A stretch of DNA of 64,000 bases, taken from Bacillota bacterium (GTDB lineage Bacteria; Bacillota; Clostridia; Oscillospirales; Ruminococcaceae). The stretch covers positions 1 through 64,000 of the forward strand of contig JAEZYS010000017.1 of NCBI GenBank assembly GCA_023418925.1, given 5' to 3'. The notes below the pieces were generated by a model. The model was not told where the DNA came from. It saw only the letters and a program-made list of their open reading frames with translations, and made no database searches. The number at the start of each line of letters is the position of its first letter. The first letter of the stretch is position 1. The position numbers and the translations under genes were made by a program. This document shows, one piece after another, positions 24,306-34,260 of this stretch.

Positions 24306-25751
24306 CTAGCTTTCTGATTTTCCAGTTGGAACAGTCATCAAAATAGAAATAATAGCTACCAATACCATGCCCAGATTGAATAGTAATGCAATCGCAGCGG
24401 AATAACGGATTGAAATATTGTCAGTTCGACCCCAGAATACACCTTCAGAAAAATAAACGCTTTTGTTGCTAAGCCCTGTGAATATTGCCTCTGAGACAGC
24501 TACACCAAGAGCAGCACCCAGAGAGGATGCCATTTTATAAATTCCTGAGGCCGAACCTGCTTTTTCATCAGGGACTGTTGATAAAGCAGCATCGGTAGAT
24601 GGTGTTGCATAGAAACCTAAACCGATTCCAAACAGAGTAAAGCCGATTGCAGAGATTATCATGTACTGCCTTGCTAACACGAAGGTAAACGCTGTCATAA
24701 AAATACCAGCACCTGTAATGATGCAGCCTAAAATCATCGGTTTTCGGGCACCCCATTTTTGCAGCATTTTCTCACCGACTCTGATAGTCATTAAAATCGC
24801 AATCAAATACCCCAATGTTAACAATCCTGCCTGAAAAGAAGACATCCCTGCTCCTATTTGAACTAATGTCAAAGCAACAATTAGCGTGCCGGCTGCGCCG
24901 TTGAGCAGAAAATTGGAAATGGTGGCTCCGGTATAAGTTTTATTTTTAAATAAGTTAAAGTTAATAAATCTGTTCTCTTTGCTTTTTTCAACCCTGAAGA
25001 ATTCGTAGAGCGCTGCAACCGCCAGTATAGATAGACCCAATATAACAGGACTTGACCAACCTATCTTGGTCCCTTGCCCTATCACAATATTTATGGCGAC
25101 CATACCAATCATGAAAGTAAAAACTCCGACAAGATCAAAACCATGCGTTTCACTCTGAGAATTTTTACTTTCCGGTGTTCCATTGATAAGGAGATAGCTT
25201 ATTATTGCTATAATTATCGAAAACCAAAATATCCAGCGCCATCCGATAGTCGATGCTAGAATTCCTCCGAAAAGTGAGCAAAGACCAGATCCACCCCAAG
25301 AACCAATGGACCAGAAACTAACCGCGCGCTGTCGTGAAGCCCCTTGATAGTAAGCTTTTATCAATGCCAGGGTACTGGGCATAATGCAAGCCGCAGAAAG
25401 ACCCTGTATAATACGGCCTGTCATTAAAAAAACTGCTGTTCCTTTAGGGGATGCAGCAATCAGCAGCGAACCGATTACACTCAGAAAAAGCCCTATCTTT
25501 GTAGTTTTAACACGGCCAAATCTGTCGCCCAAACCACCAAAGACAACGATAAAAATACCCGAGAATAGAGCCGTTATACTCACAGCACTATTGCTGGTAT
25601 TCACATCAATGCCCAAATCCGTACGCATTGTTGGTGCGATATTTAGAGTTGTTTGTGCAAAAAGCCAGAAAGTAAGAACGCCCAAAACCATACCCAGCAG
25701 AATTCGATCATTTCCTTGATATTCCTGCATAGTTACTTTGTTTTGTTCCAT
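24306..25751 (-). CDS. MFS transporter, DHA2-type multidrug exporter (EmrB/QacA-like)
   Basis: 481 residues with about 14 hydrophobic helices. The MFS motif A GGLGDRFGRVKTTK and the antiporter motif around GRIIQGLSAACIMPSTLALI are present. DHA2 members export drugs or toxic compounds by proton exchange. CATTAAATGGAGGCG-type ribosome binding site lies before the ATG on the minus strand. A palindrome sits in its promoter region, and a TetR regulator is encoded 590 bp away on the other strand. Confidence 0.92.
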   Translation of the reverse strand: MEQNKVTMQEYQGNDRILLGMVLGVLTFWLFAQTTLNIAPTMRTDLGIDVNTSNSAVSITALFSGIFIVVFGGLGDRFGRVKTTKIGLFLSVIGSLLIAASPKGTAVFLMTGRIIQGLSAACIMPSTLALIKAYYQGASRQRAVSFWSIGSWGGSGLCSLFGGILASTIGWRWIFWFSIIIAIISYLLINGTPESKNSQSETHGFDLVGVFTFMIGMVAINIVIGQGTKIGWSSPVILGLSILAVAALYEFFRVEKSKENRFINFNLFKNKTYTGATISNFLLNGAAGTLIVALTLVQIGAGMSSFQAGLLTLGYLIAILMTIRVGEKMLQKWGARKPMILGCIITGAGIFMTAFTFVLARQYMIISAIGFTLFGIGLGFYATPSTDAALSTVPDEKAGSASGIYKMASSLGAALGVAVSEAIFTGLSNKSVYFSEGVFWGRTDNISIRYSAAIALLFNLGMVLVAIISILMTVPTGKSES

Positions 25752-25770
25752 AAAGAAACGCCTCCATTAA

Positions 25771-25790
25771 ATAATGATATTAATCATTAT
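25771..25790. promoter_or_regulatory. Palindromic operator upstream of the MFS gene
   Basis: ATAATGAT-ATTA-ATCATTAT is an inverted repeat with 8-bp arms, 20 bp before the MFS start codon. It has the size expected of a TetR- or MarR-type operator. No second copy was noticed near the TetR gene at 26339. Confidence 0.45.
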
Positions 25791-25886
25791 ATTTTTATAT
25801 AGCAGAATAACCTAGGGTTGTCCGCAAAAATGCATTAAGCATTTTAACCCACAACAATGTATCTGAATCAGATCAAGTATAAATAA

Positions 25887-26078
25887 AACACACTTTATGT
25901 TTTATTATTTGTACCAACATGGCAGTTTAATCACAAAGAGTTGAAAAATCTTCTTAAATCACTTAATGTTGTTAAAACGTGTAATAAGGGTTACACATCA
26001 AGATTTGGGGCATGTGAATGTGAATTATGTGCTGTAAAATGCACGTTACTGAAGATAACGCTCAAGTTTTTGCTTTAA
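25887..26078 (+). pseudogene. Possible Cys-rich ORF remnant
   Basis: An open frame without a start codon (preceded by TAA at 25884) encodes a short basic peptide with a cysteine cluster, TCNKGYTSRFGACECELCAV, and ends at TAA 26076-26078, 21 bp before a good terminator. Gene-like ending but no start, so probably a remnant of a metal-binding protein. Weakly supported. The rest of 25791-26255 shows no gene. Confidence 0.25.
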
Positions 26079-26099
26079 AAAAATAGTAAACTTTTAAAT

Positions 26100-26133
26100 A
26101 AAGCACTGATGTTTTTAGTGCTTTATTTTTTAT
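26100..26133 (+). terminator. Intrinsic terminator
   Basis: AAAGCACT (26100-26107) pairs with AGTGCTTT (26117-26124), followed by ATTTTTTATT. It ends the Cys-rich remnant. Confidence 0.8.
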
Positions 26134-26255
26134 TATTACAGCGGCAAAGCATAGTTTCATACGCATAACTTATGACATTATGTACAATTATATAAGTATT
26201 AAATATACGATGTTACAAATTTGTATTTTTTATTACCCTTTATTTAACTTATATA

Positions 26256-26283
26256 TTGACAAAAATCTAGTATAATGTATAAT
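26256..26283 (+). promoter_or_regulatory. Promoter of the TetR/che cluster
   Basis: TTGACA (26256-26261) and TATAAT (26278-26283) with 16-bp spacing, about 55 bp before the TetR start. Both hexamers match the consensus exactly. Confidence 0.75.
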
Positions 26284-26338
26284 AAGTAACAACAAAGCAA
26301 TCGCTCGCTTATATATTAAATTAGTACTGGAGGATAAA

Positions 26339-26932
26339 ATGGATATTTCATTTTTAAATAGAAAAGAAAATCTTATTTTAACAGCTATTGAGGTAATTGA
26401 TGAACTTGGCATACAAGGGCTGTCAACTAGAGAGGTGGCAAAAAGACAGAATATGTCCAATGCAGTCCTGTTCAGTCATTTTCATTCAAAAAATGAATTG
26501 ATAATATCAGTATTACAATACTTTTATAAATATGACATAGCAATGATTCAGACAATTGAAGAAAACAACATCAAAGCTAAAGATGCAATTATATATATTT
26601 TTGAAACGCTGTCAACATATTACGAAAACTACCCTACCATTACCGCTATTATTCAGGCGACAGACGGCTTGCTTGCAAACCCTGAACTGGCTGCTGAAAC
26701 AAAAAAATTACTCGTCAGAAGAGATATATTTTTAATAAAGCTTATTGAGGAAGCACAGGAAAGCAGACAAATTTGTTCTGATGTCAGCAGTGAAATAATC
26801 TTGGATATTATTACAGGTTCTTTTAAAAAAGTATGCCTGAGATGGAGAGTGGAAAACTACAGCTTTTCATTGAAGGAACAAGTTCTTAACACAATTAATG
26901 CGGTTTTAAATAAATTTTCATCCAGCAATTAA
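26339..26932 (+). CDS. TetR-family transcriptional regulator
   Basis: 197 residues. The N-terminal helix-turn-helix reads ENLILTAIEVIDELGIQGLS, then TREVAKRQNMSNAVLFSHF with the typical recognition helix. The all-helical C-terminal ligand domain is unremarkable. CTGGAGGATAAA precedes the ATG. It stands 25 bp before cheA on the same strand and so may be the first gene of the chemosensory operon, or may control the divergent MFS exporter. Confidence 0.88.
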   Translation: MDISFLNRKENLILTAIEVIDELGIQGLSTREVAKRQNMSNAVLFSHFHSKNELIISVLQYFYKYDIAMIQTIEENNIKAKDAIIYIFETLSTYYENYPTITAIIQATDGLLANPELAAETKKLLVRRDIFLIKLIEEAQESRQICSDVSSEIILDIITGSFKKVCLRWRVENYSFSLKEQVLNTINAVLNKFSSSN

Positions 26933-26957
26933 ATATAATTAAAAGGAGGAATAGATA

Positions 26958-29036
26958 ATGGCAGATGATTTTTCAATTGAACCTATGCTTGATATGTACA
27001 TTTTTGAGACTACTCAAAATATTGACAACCTTGAAAAATGCGTACTTGATACCGAGAAAACAAGTTGCTATACTCAGGAAACAATTAATGAGATTTTTCG
27101 TAATATGCATACAATTAAAGGTTCGTCGGCAATGATGATGTTCAACAATATTTCAACTCCGGCGCATACCATTGAAGATTTATTTTATTACATCCGTGAA
27201 AAAAAGCCGGAAAATGTAGATTATTCTATTGTATCTGATTTGGTTCTTGAGGGTATTGACTTTATTAAGATGGAACTGGAGAAAATAAAAGATGGAGAGA
27301 AAGCTGACGGAGACCCTGCCGCATTAACTTCAAAAATAAATGAATATCTTTTGTTTTTGAAGGAAGATTCCTCTGATCCTGAACCTCCAAAGCCTAAGAC
27401 AAGTAGTCCGCAGCAATACTACATAGCATCAGAAAAATTACCGGTAAACCATAATAGCAACACTTTTAAAGCTACGCTTTTCTTTCAGGACGATTGTGAA
27501 ATGGAGAACATCAGGGCTTTTGGTATTTTACACAATTTACTTGAAATCACAAATGAAGTTTACAGTATTCCGGAAGATGTTATAGATAATGAGGACAGTA
27601 TCAATATTATAAGAGCTGACGGATTACAGATTTACTTTAAGGTGGATAAGTCTTTACAGGATATGCAACAATTCTTTGACGACATATTGTTCTTGAAAAA
27701 AATAGAACTTGTTCAGCTAGATAGTGATTTCGATATCAAACAGCATGAAAAACCAAAGCAGGTTATAATCGAAGAGACGCCGGTTATTGTACCTAAGTTA
27801 GTTGAACAACATGACCAGAAAGCCAAAGTCAAGGAGCACGAAAAAGATTCTCAGGTTTCATCTGCACAAAGCATAATCAGCGTCAATGTTGCAAAGCTTG
27901 ACAAGCTTATGGACTTAGTCGGTGAAATGGTAATTGCAGAAGCAATGGTAATTCATAATAACGACTTAAAGGGGCTGGAGATAGAGAATTTCTATAAAGC
28001 TTCAAGGCAGTTACATAAAATTAACAATGAAATCAGAGATATGGTAATGTCAATACGAATGGTGCCACTCTCGCTTACATTCCAGAAAATGCATAGAATT
28101 GTCCGTGACATGAGCAAGAAATTAGACAAGGAAGTTCAGTTGCACTTGGTTGGAGAAGAAACTGAAATTGATAAAAATATCATTGAACACATTTCAGATC
28201 CATTAATGCACCTTGTCCGAAATTCAATTGACCACGGAATAGAATCAGTTGAGCAGAGAGAAACAGCAGGCAAATCAAAATGTGGAAATATAACTTTAGA
28301 AGCCAAAAATGCAGGTAGTGAAGTTATAATTACAGTAAGGGATGACGGTAAAGGTCTTAACAAGCAGAAAATTTTGGAGAAAGCTAAAGAAAACGGTATT
28401 TTAACCAAACCGGAAAGTGAGATGTGTGATAGGGAAATTTACAATCTCATATGCCTCCCTGGATTTTCTACAAAGGAAAATATTTCTGAATTTAGCGGCA
28501 GAGGCGTTGGAATGGATGTCGTAACCCAGAATATTGAACAGGTCGGTGGTACAGTTTCTATTGAAAGTACTGAGGGAATAGGTTCAAGTGTCATAATGAG
28601 AATACCGTTAACTTTAGCGATTATAGATGGAATGAATATAAAGGTAGGAAATTCTAGATTTACAATTCCTATTACATCTATAAAAGAATCGTTCAGGCCG
28701 GAAGAAAATGATGTTATAAAAGATCCTAACGACAAGGAAATGATAATGGTTCGCGGTCAATGTTATCCTATAATCAGGCTACATGAGCATTATTGTATTA
28801 AGACAGATATAACGGATTTTACACAAGGTATTCTTATTATGATAGAGCAGGATGAAAAACTTATATGCATATTTGCTGATGAATTGATTGGTCAGCAGCA
28901 GGTTGTAGTAAAATCACTTCCTAATTACATAAAGAATACAAAGAAGATAGAAGGAATTACCGGATGCACATTGCTTGCAGACGGAAGTACAAGCTTAATC
29001 TTTGATGTAGGGGGGCTTATAGCACTCAAAAATTGA
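26958..29036 (+). CDS. cheA: Chemotaxis histidine kinase CheA
   Basis: 692 residues. P1 HPt domain with phospho-His51 in MHTIKGSSAMM; a P2-like domain (about 165-265); P3 dimerisation helices starting near SVNVAKLDKLMDLVGEMVIA; P4 kinase domain with HLVRNSIDHGIE, DDGKGL and GRGVGMDVV; P5 CheW-like domain to the end. It takes signals from the MCP through CheW and phosphorylates receiver domains such as the one at 34261. AAAGGAGGAATAGATA precedes the ATG. Confidence 0.95.
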   Translation: MADDFSIEPMLDMYIFETTQNIDNLEKCVLDTEKTSCYTQETINEIFRNMHTIKGSSAMMMFNNISTPAHTIEDLFYYIREKKPENVDYSIVSDLVLEGIDFIKMELEKIKDGEKADGDPAALTSKINEYLLFLKEDSSDPEPPKPKTSSPQQYYIASEKLPVNHNSNTFKATLFFQDDCEMENIRAFGILHNLLEITNEVYSIPEDVIDNEDSINIIRADGLQIYFKVDKSLQDMQQFFDDILFLKKIELVQLDSDFDIKQHEKPKQVIIEETPVIVPKLVEQHDQKAKVKEHEKDSQVSSAQSIISVNVAKLDKLMDLVGEMVIAEAMVIHNNDLKGLEIENFYKASRQLHKINNEIRDMVMSIRMVPLSLTFQKMHRIVRDMSKKLDKEVQLHLVGEETEIDKNIIEHISDPLMHLVRNSIDHGIESVEQRETAGKSKCGNITLEAKNAGSEVIITVRDDGKGLNKQKILEKAKENGILTKPESEMCDREIYNLICLPGFSTKENISEFSGRGVGMDVVTQNIEQVGGTVSIESTEGIGSSVIMRIPLTLAIIDGMNIKVGNSRFTIPITSIKESFRPEENDVIKDPNDKEMIMVRGQCYPIIRLHEHYCIKTDITDFTQGILIMIEQDEKLICIFADELIGQQQVVVKSLPNYIKNTKKIEGITGCTLLADGSTSLIFDVGGLIALKN

Positions 29037-29107
29037 AGATGAAAACGTGCAGTTCTTTTATAGTAATCAGTTGAATGTTTGAAACGGCTAAAAGGGGAGG
29101 TATTGAT

Positions 29108-29599
29108 GTGGAAGAGAAAATTGTTTTAGAAACAGCTATAGAATTGGAAGATACTCAGAAAAACAGATTTCTTACCTTTGATTTAGACAATGAATCATAT
29201 GGAATTGAAATCCAGTATGTTACAGAAATCATTGGAATACAGCCAGTGACAGAGGTTCCGGAACTTCCGCAATACATAAAAGGGATCATTAATCTTAGAG
29301 GGAAAGTTATTCCGGTCATGGATGTCAGGCTGAAATTTAAAAAGGCATATAGAGAATACAACGACAGAACCTGTGTTATTGTAATTGATATTCGCGAAAT
29401 TTCAATAGGTTTAATTGTCGATGGTGTTTCAGAAGTGCTTTTTATTCCTGAATCAGAGATAGTAGATCCACCTGAAATGTGCAGAGATTTAAATAAGTTT
29501 ATGAGCGGAATAGGCAAGGTCGGAGATAAGGTTAAGCTTTTACTTGATTGCAATGAGTTACTTAATAAAAATGATATGATTAATATGAGTAATATATAA
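29108..29599 (+). CDS. cheW: Chemotaxis coupling protein CheW
   Basis: About 163 residues, one CheW domain (RFLTFDLDNESYGIEIQYV, then PQYIKGIINLRGKVIPVMDV, and IGLIVDGVSEVL). It links CheA to the receptor. The GTG at 29108 is preferred because GGGGAGG lies seven bases upstream; an in-frame ATG at 29075 lacks such a site. It lies between cheA and the receptor gene. Confidence 0.94.
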   Translation: MEEKIVLETAIELEDTQKNRFLTFDLDNESYGIEIQYVTEIIGIQPVTEVPELPQYIKGIINLRGKVIPVMDVRLKFKKAYREYNDRTCVIVIDIREISIGLIVDGVSEVLFIPESEIVDPPEMCRDLNKFMSGIGKVGDKVKLLLDCNELLNKNDMINMSNI

Positions 29600-29617
29600 A
29601 ATAGGGGGAGTATCAAT

Positions 29618-31339
29618 ATGATTAAAAATTTAAAAATAGCTAACAAACTTATAATTGCATTTGTATTAGTAGCACTGATTGCAGGTATTGTTGGGGTTGT
29701 AGGAGTTGAAAGCATTAAAAAAGTAGCCAATAATGATACCACACTTTATGAGGAAATGACTGTTCCTATGTCGATGCTGTCAAACATATCAACTAATTGT
29801 GAAAGGTTAAGAACTTACTCCAGGGATATTATCACATCATCTTCACCAGAAGAAATCCTTAAAAAAGAAGAGCAAATAAAAACAATTCAAGATGAACTGA
29901 ATGCAAATGTTACAGAGTTTGAAAAGACAAAAATGTCCGAAGAAATAAAGGCGGCATACACAGATTTTTCAATTGCAAAATCAGAATTTAATGCTGATCT
30001 TGAAAAAATAATAGGTTATGCAAAAGAAAATACTGTTGCTGCGGATGAGAAAGCTAATGAGCTGCTAAAAGGAAATATGGAAAAAACAGCAGCAGCCGAA
30101 GAAGCTGCAATTAAAAAGCTTGAAGAAACGAAAATTGCAGAAGCAGGAATTTTGGAGAATGAAAATAACAAAAGTGCAACTTCAGCAATATATCTAATGA
30201 TATCAATTATCGTTTTAGGTATTATTATAGCTATAATTATTGGCATTTATGTTTCCAGCATAATAAGCGTACCAATCAAGAAGCTGGTTACAGTGGCAGA
30301 ACAGATTTCAGACGGTGATCTTGTTGTTGATATTAAGGTAGATTCAAAAGATGAAATTGGTATGCTTGCTCAGGCTTTCAAGAAAATGGATGATAACCTG
30401 AATGAATTAATGTCCAATATTAACTCAGCAGCTGAACAGGTAGCATCCGGTTCAAGGGAAGTTTCAATGTCAAGTATTTCATTATCTCAGGGAGCAACAG
30501 AACAGGCAAGCACTATTGAAGAGCTCACTGCATCAGTTGAAGAAATTTTTTCACATACAAAACTGAATGTTGAAAATGCAAACCACGCTCAGGAATTATC
30601 GAATGAAGTTAAAGCAAATGCAATTGAGGGCGACACACAAATGAGCAGTATGCTGAGAAGTATGCAGGAAATCAACGAATCATCCGCTAATATTTCGAAA
30701 ATCATTAAAGTCATTGATGACATTGCATTCCTAACAAACATTCTTGCACTGAATGCCGCTGTTGAAGCTGCAAGAGCAGGTCAGCACGGTAAGGGTTTTG
30801 CTGTTGTAGCAGAAGAAGTAAGAAATCTTGCTGCAAGGTCAGCAAATGCTGCAAAGCAAACAACTGAACTTATTGAAGGTTCAATTCAAAAAGTTCAAGA
30901 GGGTACTAGGATAGCAAACGACACTGCTGCAGCACTCAAGCAGATTGTTGAGGGCGTAGATAAGACAGCTGTTATCGTTGAGGGCATTGCAGCTGCTTCA
31001 AATGAGCAGGCACTTGGTATTGAACAGATTAACACAGGAATTATGCAGGTATCAACTGTTATCCAGACAAACTCTGCAACTTCTGAAGAAAGTGCGGCAG
31101 CCAGCGAAGAACTTTCAGGTCAGGCAAATCTTATGAAGGAACAGGTAGCAAAATTCAAACTGAGAAAAAATCATAATAATTCATCATCCAAATCATTGGA
31201 AAATATAAGCCCTGAGGTATTAAAAATGATTGAACAGATGAATTCAAAAAACAATGTGGCATCAGTAAAAGAAACTGCTTCTAAACCCGTCGCAGCATCT
31301 GCAAAAGCAATTTCATTAAATGATAGTGGTAAATATTAA
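29618..31339 (+). CDS. Methyl-accepting chemotaxis protein
   Basis: 573 residues. TM1 near 10-32, a short extracytoplasmic four-helix-type sensor with a coiled, Glu/Lys/Ala-rich end, TM2 near 185-210, HAMP (ISVPIKKLVTVAEQISDGD), and the cytoplasmic hairpin whose tip reads LNAAVEAARAGQHGKGFAVV. No C-terminal CheR-tethering pentapeptide is seen. No cheR or cheB lies nearby, so adaptation enzymes would be encoded elsewhere or missing. Ligand unknown. Confidence 0.94.
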   Translation: MIKNLKIANKLIIAFVLVALIAGIVGVVGVESIKKVANNDTTLYEEMTVPMSMLSNISTNCERLRTYSRDIITSSSPEEILKKEEQIKTIQDELNANVTEFEKTKMSEEIKAAYTDFSIAKSEFNADLEKIIGYAKENTVAADEKANELLKGNMEKTAAAEEAAIKKLEETKIAEAGILENENNKSATSAIYLMISIIVLGIIIAIIIGIYVSSIISVPIKKLVTVAEQISDGDLVVDIKVDSKDEIGMLAQAFKKMDDNLNELMSNINSAAEQVASGSREVSMSSISLSQGATEQASTIEELTASVEEIFSHTKLNVENANHAQELSNEVKANAIEGDTQMSSMLRSMQEINESSANISKIIKVIDDIAFLTNILALNAAVEAARAGQHGKGFAVVAEEVRNLAARSANAAKQTTELIEGSIQKVQEGTRIANDTAAALKQIVEGVDKTAVIVEGIAAASNEQALGIEQINTGIMQVSTVIQTNSATSEESAAASEELSGQANLMKEQVAKFKLRKNHNNSSSKSLENISPEVLKMIEQMNSKNNVASVKETASKPVAASAKAISLNDSGKY

Positions 31340-31372
31340 AAACGGCATATAAAAGTTAGGATATAATCTTTA

Positions 31373-31407
31373 ACAGGGAGGAGAAATTAACAGTTCCTCC
31401 TCCCTGT
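31373..31407 (+). other. Hairpin after the MCP gene
   Basis: ACAGGGAGGA (31373-31382) pairs with TCCTCCCTGT (31398-31407). The U-tail is poor (ATAGTGTTCTT), so termination here may be partial; it could separate the che genes from the hybrid kinase. Confidence 0.5.
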
Positions 31408-31543
31408 ATAGTGTTCTTAAATAATAAGACACACATTACTTATATTTTTAATTTGAATATACATCCAGTTTATGTTATAATTGCTATAATGTAAAAGCAA
31501 TTTGTCTCCTGATAATACTCATCAGCTTAAGGAATGAATAAAA

Positions 31544-34258
31544 ATGAATAATGACAAATACTTTGAATGTGAACGTATGGCAGCAGCATTAGCCAGTATC
31601 GGCGATGGCGTCATTTTTACAGATACAGATGGTATAATTAATTTTATCAATAAATCTGCCGAAGACCTTACAGGTTGGAGTATTACTGAGGTAATGAATA
31701 AACACTTTGATTGTTTTTTTCCAATCATTAATATTGATACTAATACACCAGTTCAGAGCCCTATTATCCGTGCGCTTGAAGCAAGTTCATCGGTAGGACT
31801 TAAAAGCCACTCTGCTTTAATAGTAAGAGATGGTGAAAAAAAATACGTTTCAGCAAGTTGTTCTCCGATTAAGGACGCCGACAACAAGGTGTCAGGCGTA
31901 GTTATTGTAATCAGGGACATCAGCAGGCTGACAAGTATGGAAGAGAATTTAAGGCAAGAAAGAAATAATCTCAAAATGGTTTTTGATACAGCTCCTGTCG
32001 GAATGCTTATAGTAAACAAAGATATTATAATTAAAGAGGCAAATAAAGCTGTATTAGATAAATTGAATCTTGAATACTCATCAGTAATCAATAAACGGCT
32101 GGGTGATGGATTTCAATGTTTAAACAGCATAACAAAAGGTTGTGGAAATTCAACTTCATGTACCATATGCAATGTGAAAAAGCAAGTTGAACACGTATTC
32201 AGTTCAGGCATGATATGCAGTAATTATATTATCAAGACACCATTGAAAATTAACGGGAAAGAAGTCAGCCGATGGCTTAAAATGAATTTTGCCCCTATTA
32301 TATTAAGCGGCGAAGAACATGTAATGGTAGTTGCCGAAAACATAACAGAACAAAAGGAACGTGAAGAACTCCTTGTAAACATGAGGGATTTCTATGTACA
32401 CATTTTTGACAACTTCCCAGCAATGATATGGCAAATTAAATTAAATGGAAATATTGTTTACCTGAGTAAAAATGTGTTTAATATTTTAGGGCTACCTGAT
32501 GGTCCAATAACAATGACGGAGCTGCTTTCATATGTTCACCCCGAAGATTTTAAAAAAATACAAAGAATGATAAACAGTTATGATATACATTATATATGTG
32601 AAATAGAAGCAAGGATCAGGTATTATGACGGGGAATACCGGTGGATACAGCTTATTAATAAACCGTTATACAACATGGATGGTAAACCGGACGGATACAT
32701 TGGTATGGGGCTGGATATTCATGCGAAAAAATTGGCTGAGAATAATTTAATAAGTGCAAAAGAACAGGCAGAGGCAGCAAATAAAGCTAAAAGTGAATTC
32801 TTAGCAAATATGAGCCATGAAATCAGAACTCCGATTAACGGTATAGTCGGAATGATTGAGCTAACCATGATTACTAACCTGACATCAGAACAGCAAGATA
32901 ATCTGAAAACCGCACAAAGCTGTGCAAACAATTTGCTTGCAATTATTAATGACATTCTGGATTTTTCAAAAATGGAAGCAAACAAAATGTCAATAGAAGA
33001 TATTAATTTCGATTTAAGGAAAAAAATTGAGGAAGTATTTAAAGAACATTCATATTTTTCAGAGGAAAAGGGATTAGAGTTTAGTTATACTATTTCTTCT
33101 GGTGTACCACAGTATTTGTCAGGCGATCCTAAAAGGCTCAAACAGATACTCAACAATCTTGTCGGTAATGCAATTAAATTTACTGACAGTGGTGAAGTGA
33201 ATTTATCTGTCAGAAAAATCAAAGCTGCTGAAGATTCTGTCGAGCTTAAATTTTCAGTTTCTGATACGGGAATAGGGATAAGCTCTGAAAATCAGAAAAA
33301 ACTTTTTAAAACATTCAGTCAAGTTGATGGTTCAATCACAAGAAAATATGGCGGCACTGGTCTTGGACTTGTAATTTCACGCCAGTTGGTTGAAATTATG
33401 GGTGGACATATGTCTGTTGAAAGTGAACAGGGCAAGGGCAGCACTTTCAGCTTTGCAATTACCTTTAAACTTGGTAAAGAACAGCCTGATATTCCTATCA
33501 GTAACTATAACATTTTGACTAAATCATATTCAGGTATGAAAATACTTCTGGCAGAAGATGATATGGTAAACAAGACGGTTATAACCCGTATGCTTAAGGA
33601 AAAGGGCTTTTCAGTGGATACGGCAAGCGATGGTGTAGAAGCTTTGAACCTTTACGATTCAAATAATTATGATTTGATTCTGATGGATATTCAAATGCCG
33701 TTAATGGATGGTATAGAAACAACCAAAAGAATAAGGGAAAAGGAGGGGGACTTAAAGCATACATTGATCGTAGCTATTACAGCTTATGCTCTTCAGGGTG
33801 ACAGGGAAAGATTTTTATCTTTAGGAATGGATGAATATCTATCAAAGCCAATTCTTATGTCGGATTTGTATAATATGATTGAGAAAATGTCAATGCTCAA
33901 GGGACAAAACTTTGATATAAGCAGTATCAGTACAGACGATGCAGGCAATATCAGTTTTGTACATAGAAATTCATTGGAAATCGATAATGTTGAGCAGTCT
34001 GTTATAACATCTATTGAAGAAAAATTAGTTAAGCTTAAGATTAACTTTACCCAAAATATTAAACTCATAGAAGAAGATGCTGAAGTTATTAAGAAGCTAT
34101 GTGCTGATATTGATGCTTATGAGTTAAAAAATCTGGCTTTTCAGATTCAATTGGCTGTAAGACGTAACAACATAAAAGATGTTAAGAAATTTTGTGATAG
34201 ACTGGAGCATGAATTCTTAACGTTTAAAAACATTTATATGAAAGAAAGGGATGAATAG
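31544..34258 (+). CDS. PAS-domain hybrid sensor histidine kinase
   Basis: 904 residues. PAS1 about 8-125; PAS2 about 130-275 with a four-Cys cluster (CLNSITKGCGNSTSCTIC); PAS3/PAC about 280-400 (YRWIQLINKP); HisKA with phospho-His in MSHEIRTPINGIVG; HATPase_c (NLVGNAIKFTDSG, DTGIGI, GGTGLGLVIS); receiver domain with DLILMDIQMPLMDG; then ~110 C-terminal residues without a clear HPt histidine. No membrane segments, so a cytosolic sensor, perhaps of redox or gas via the Cys-bearing PAS. It ends two bases before the next gene, a receiver protein. Confidence 0.92.
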   Translation: MNNDKYFECERMAAALASIGDGVIFTDTDGIINFINKSAEDLTGWSITEVMNKHFDCFFPIINIDTNTPVQSPIIRALEASSSVGLKSHSALIVRDGEKKYVSASCSPIKDADNKVSGVVIVIRDISRLTSMEENLRQERNNLKMVFDTAPVGMLIVNKDIIIKEANKAVLDKLNLEYSSVINKRLGDGFQCLNSITKGCGNSTSCTICNVKKQVEHVFSSGMICSNYIIKTPLKINGKEVSRWLKMNFAPIILSGEEHVMVVAENITEQKEREELLVNMRDFYVHIFDNFPAMIWQIKLNGNIVYLSKNVFNILGLPDGPITMTELLSYVHPEDFKKIQRMINSYDIHYICEIEARIRYYDGEYRWIQLINKPLYNMDGKPDGYIGMGLDIHAKKLAENNLISAKEQAEAANKAKSEFLANMSHEIRTPINGIVGMIELTMITNLTSEQQDNLKTAQSCANNLLAIINDILDFSKMEANKMSIEDINFDLRKKIEEVFKEHSYFSEEKGLEFSYTISSGVPQYLSGDPKRLKQILNNLVGNAIKFTDSGEVNLSVRKIKAAEDSVELKFSVSDTGIGISSENQKKLFKTFSQVDGSITRKYGGTGLGLVISRQLVEIMGGHMSVESEQGKGSTFSFAITFKLGKEQPDIPISNYNILTKSYSGMKILLAEDDMVNKTVITRMLKEKGFSVDTASDGVEALNLYDSNNYDLILMDIQMPLMDGIETTKRIREKEGDLKHTLIVAITAYALQGDRERFLSLGMDEYLSKPILMSDLYNMIEKMSMLKGQNFDISSISTDDAGNISFVHRNSLEIDNVEQSVITSIEEKLVKLKINFTQNIKLIEEDAEVIKKLCADIDAYELKNLAFQIQLAVRRNNIKDVKKFCDRLEHEFLTFKNIYMKERDE

Positions 34259-34260
34259 TA

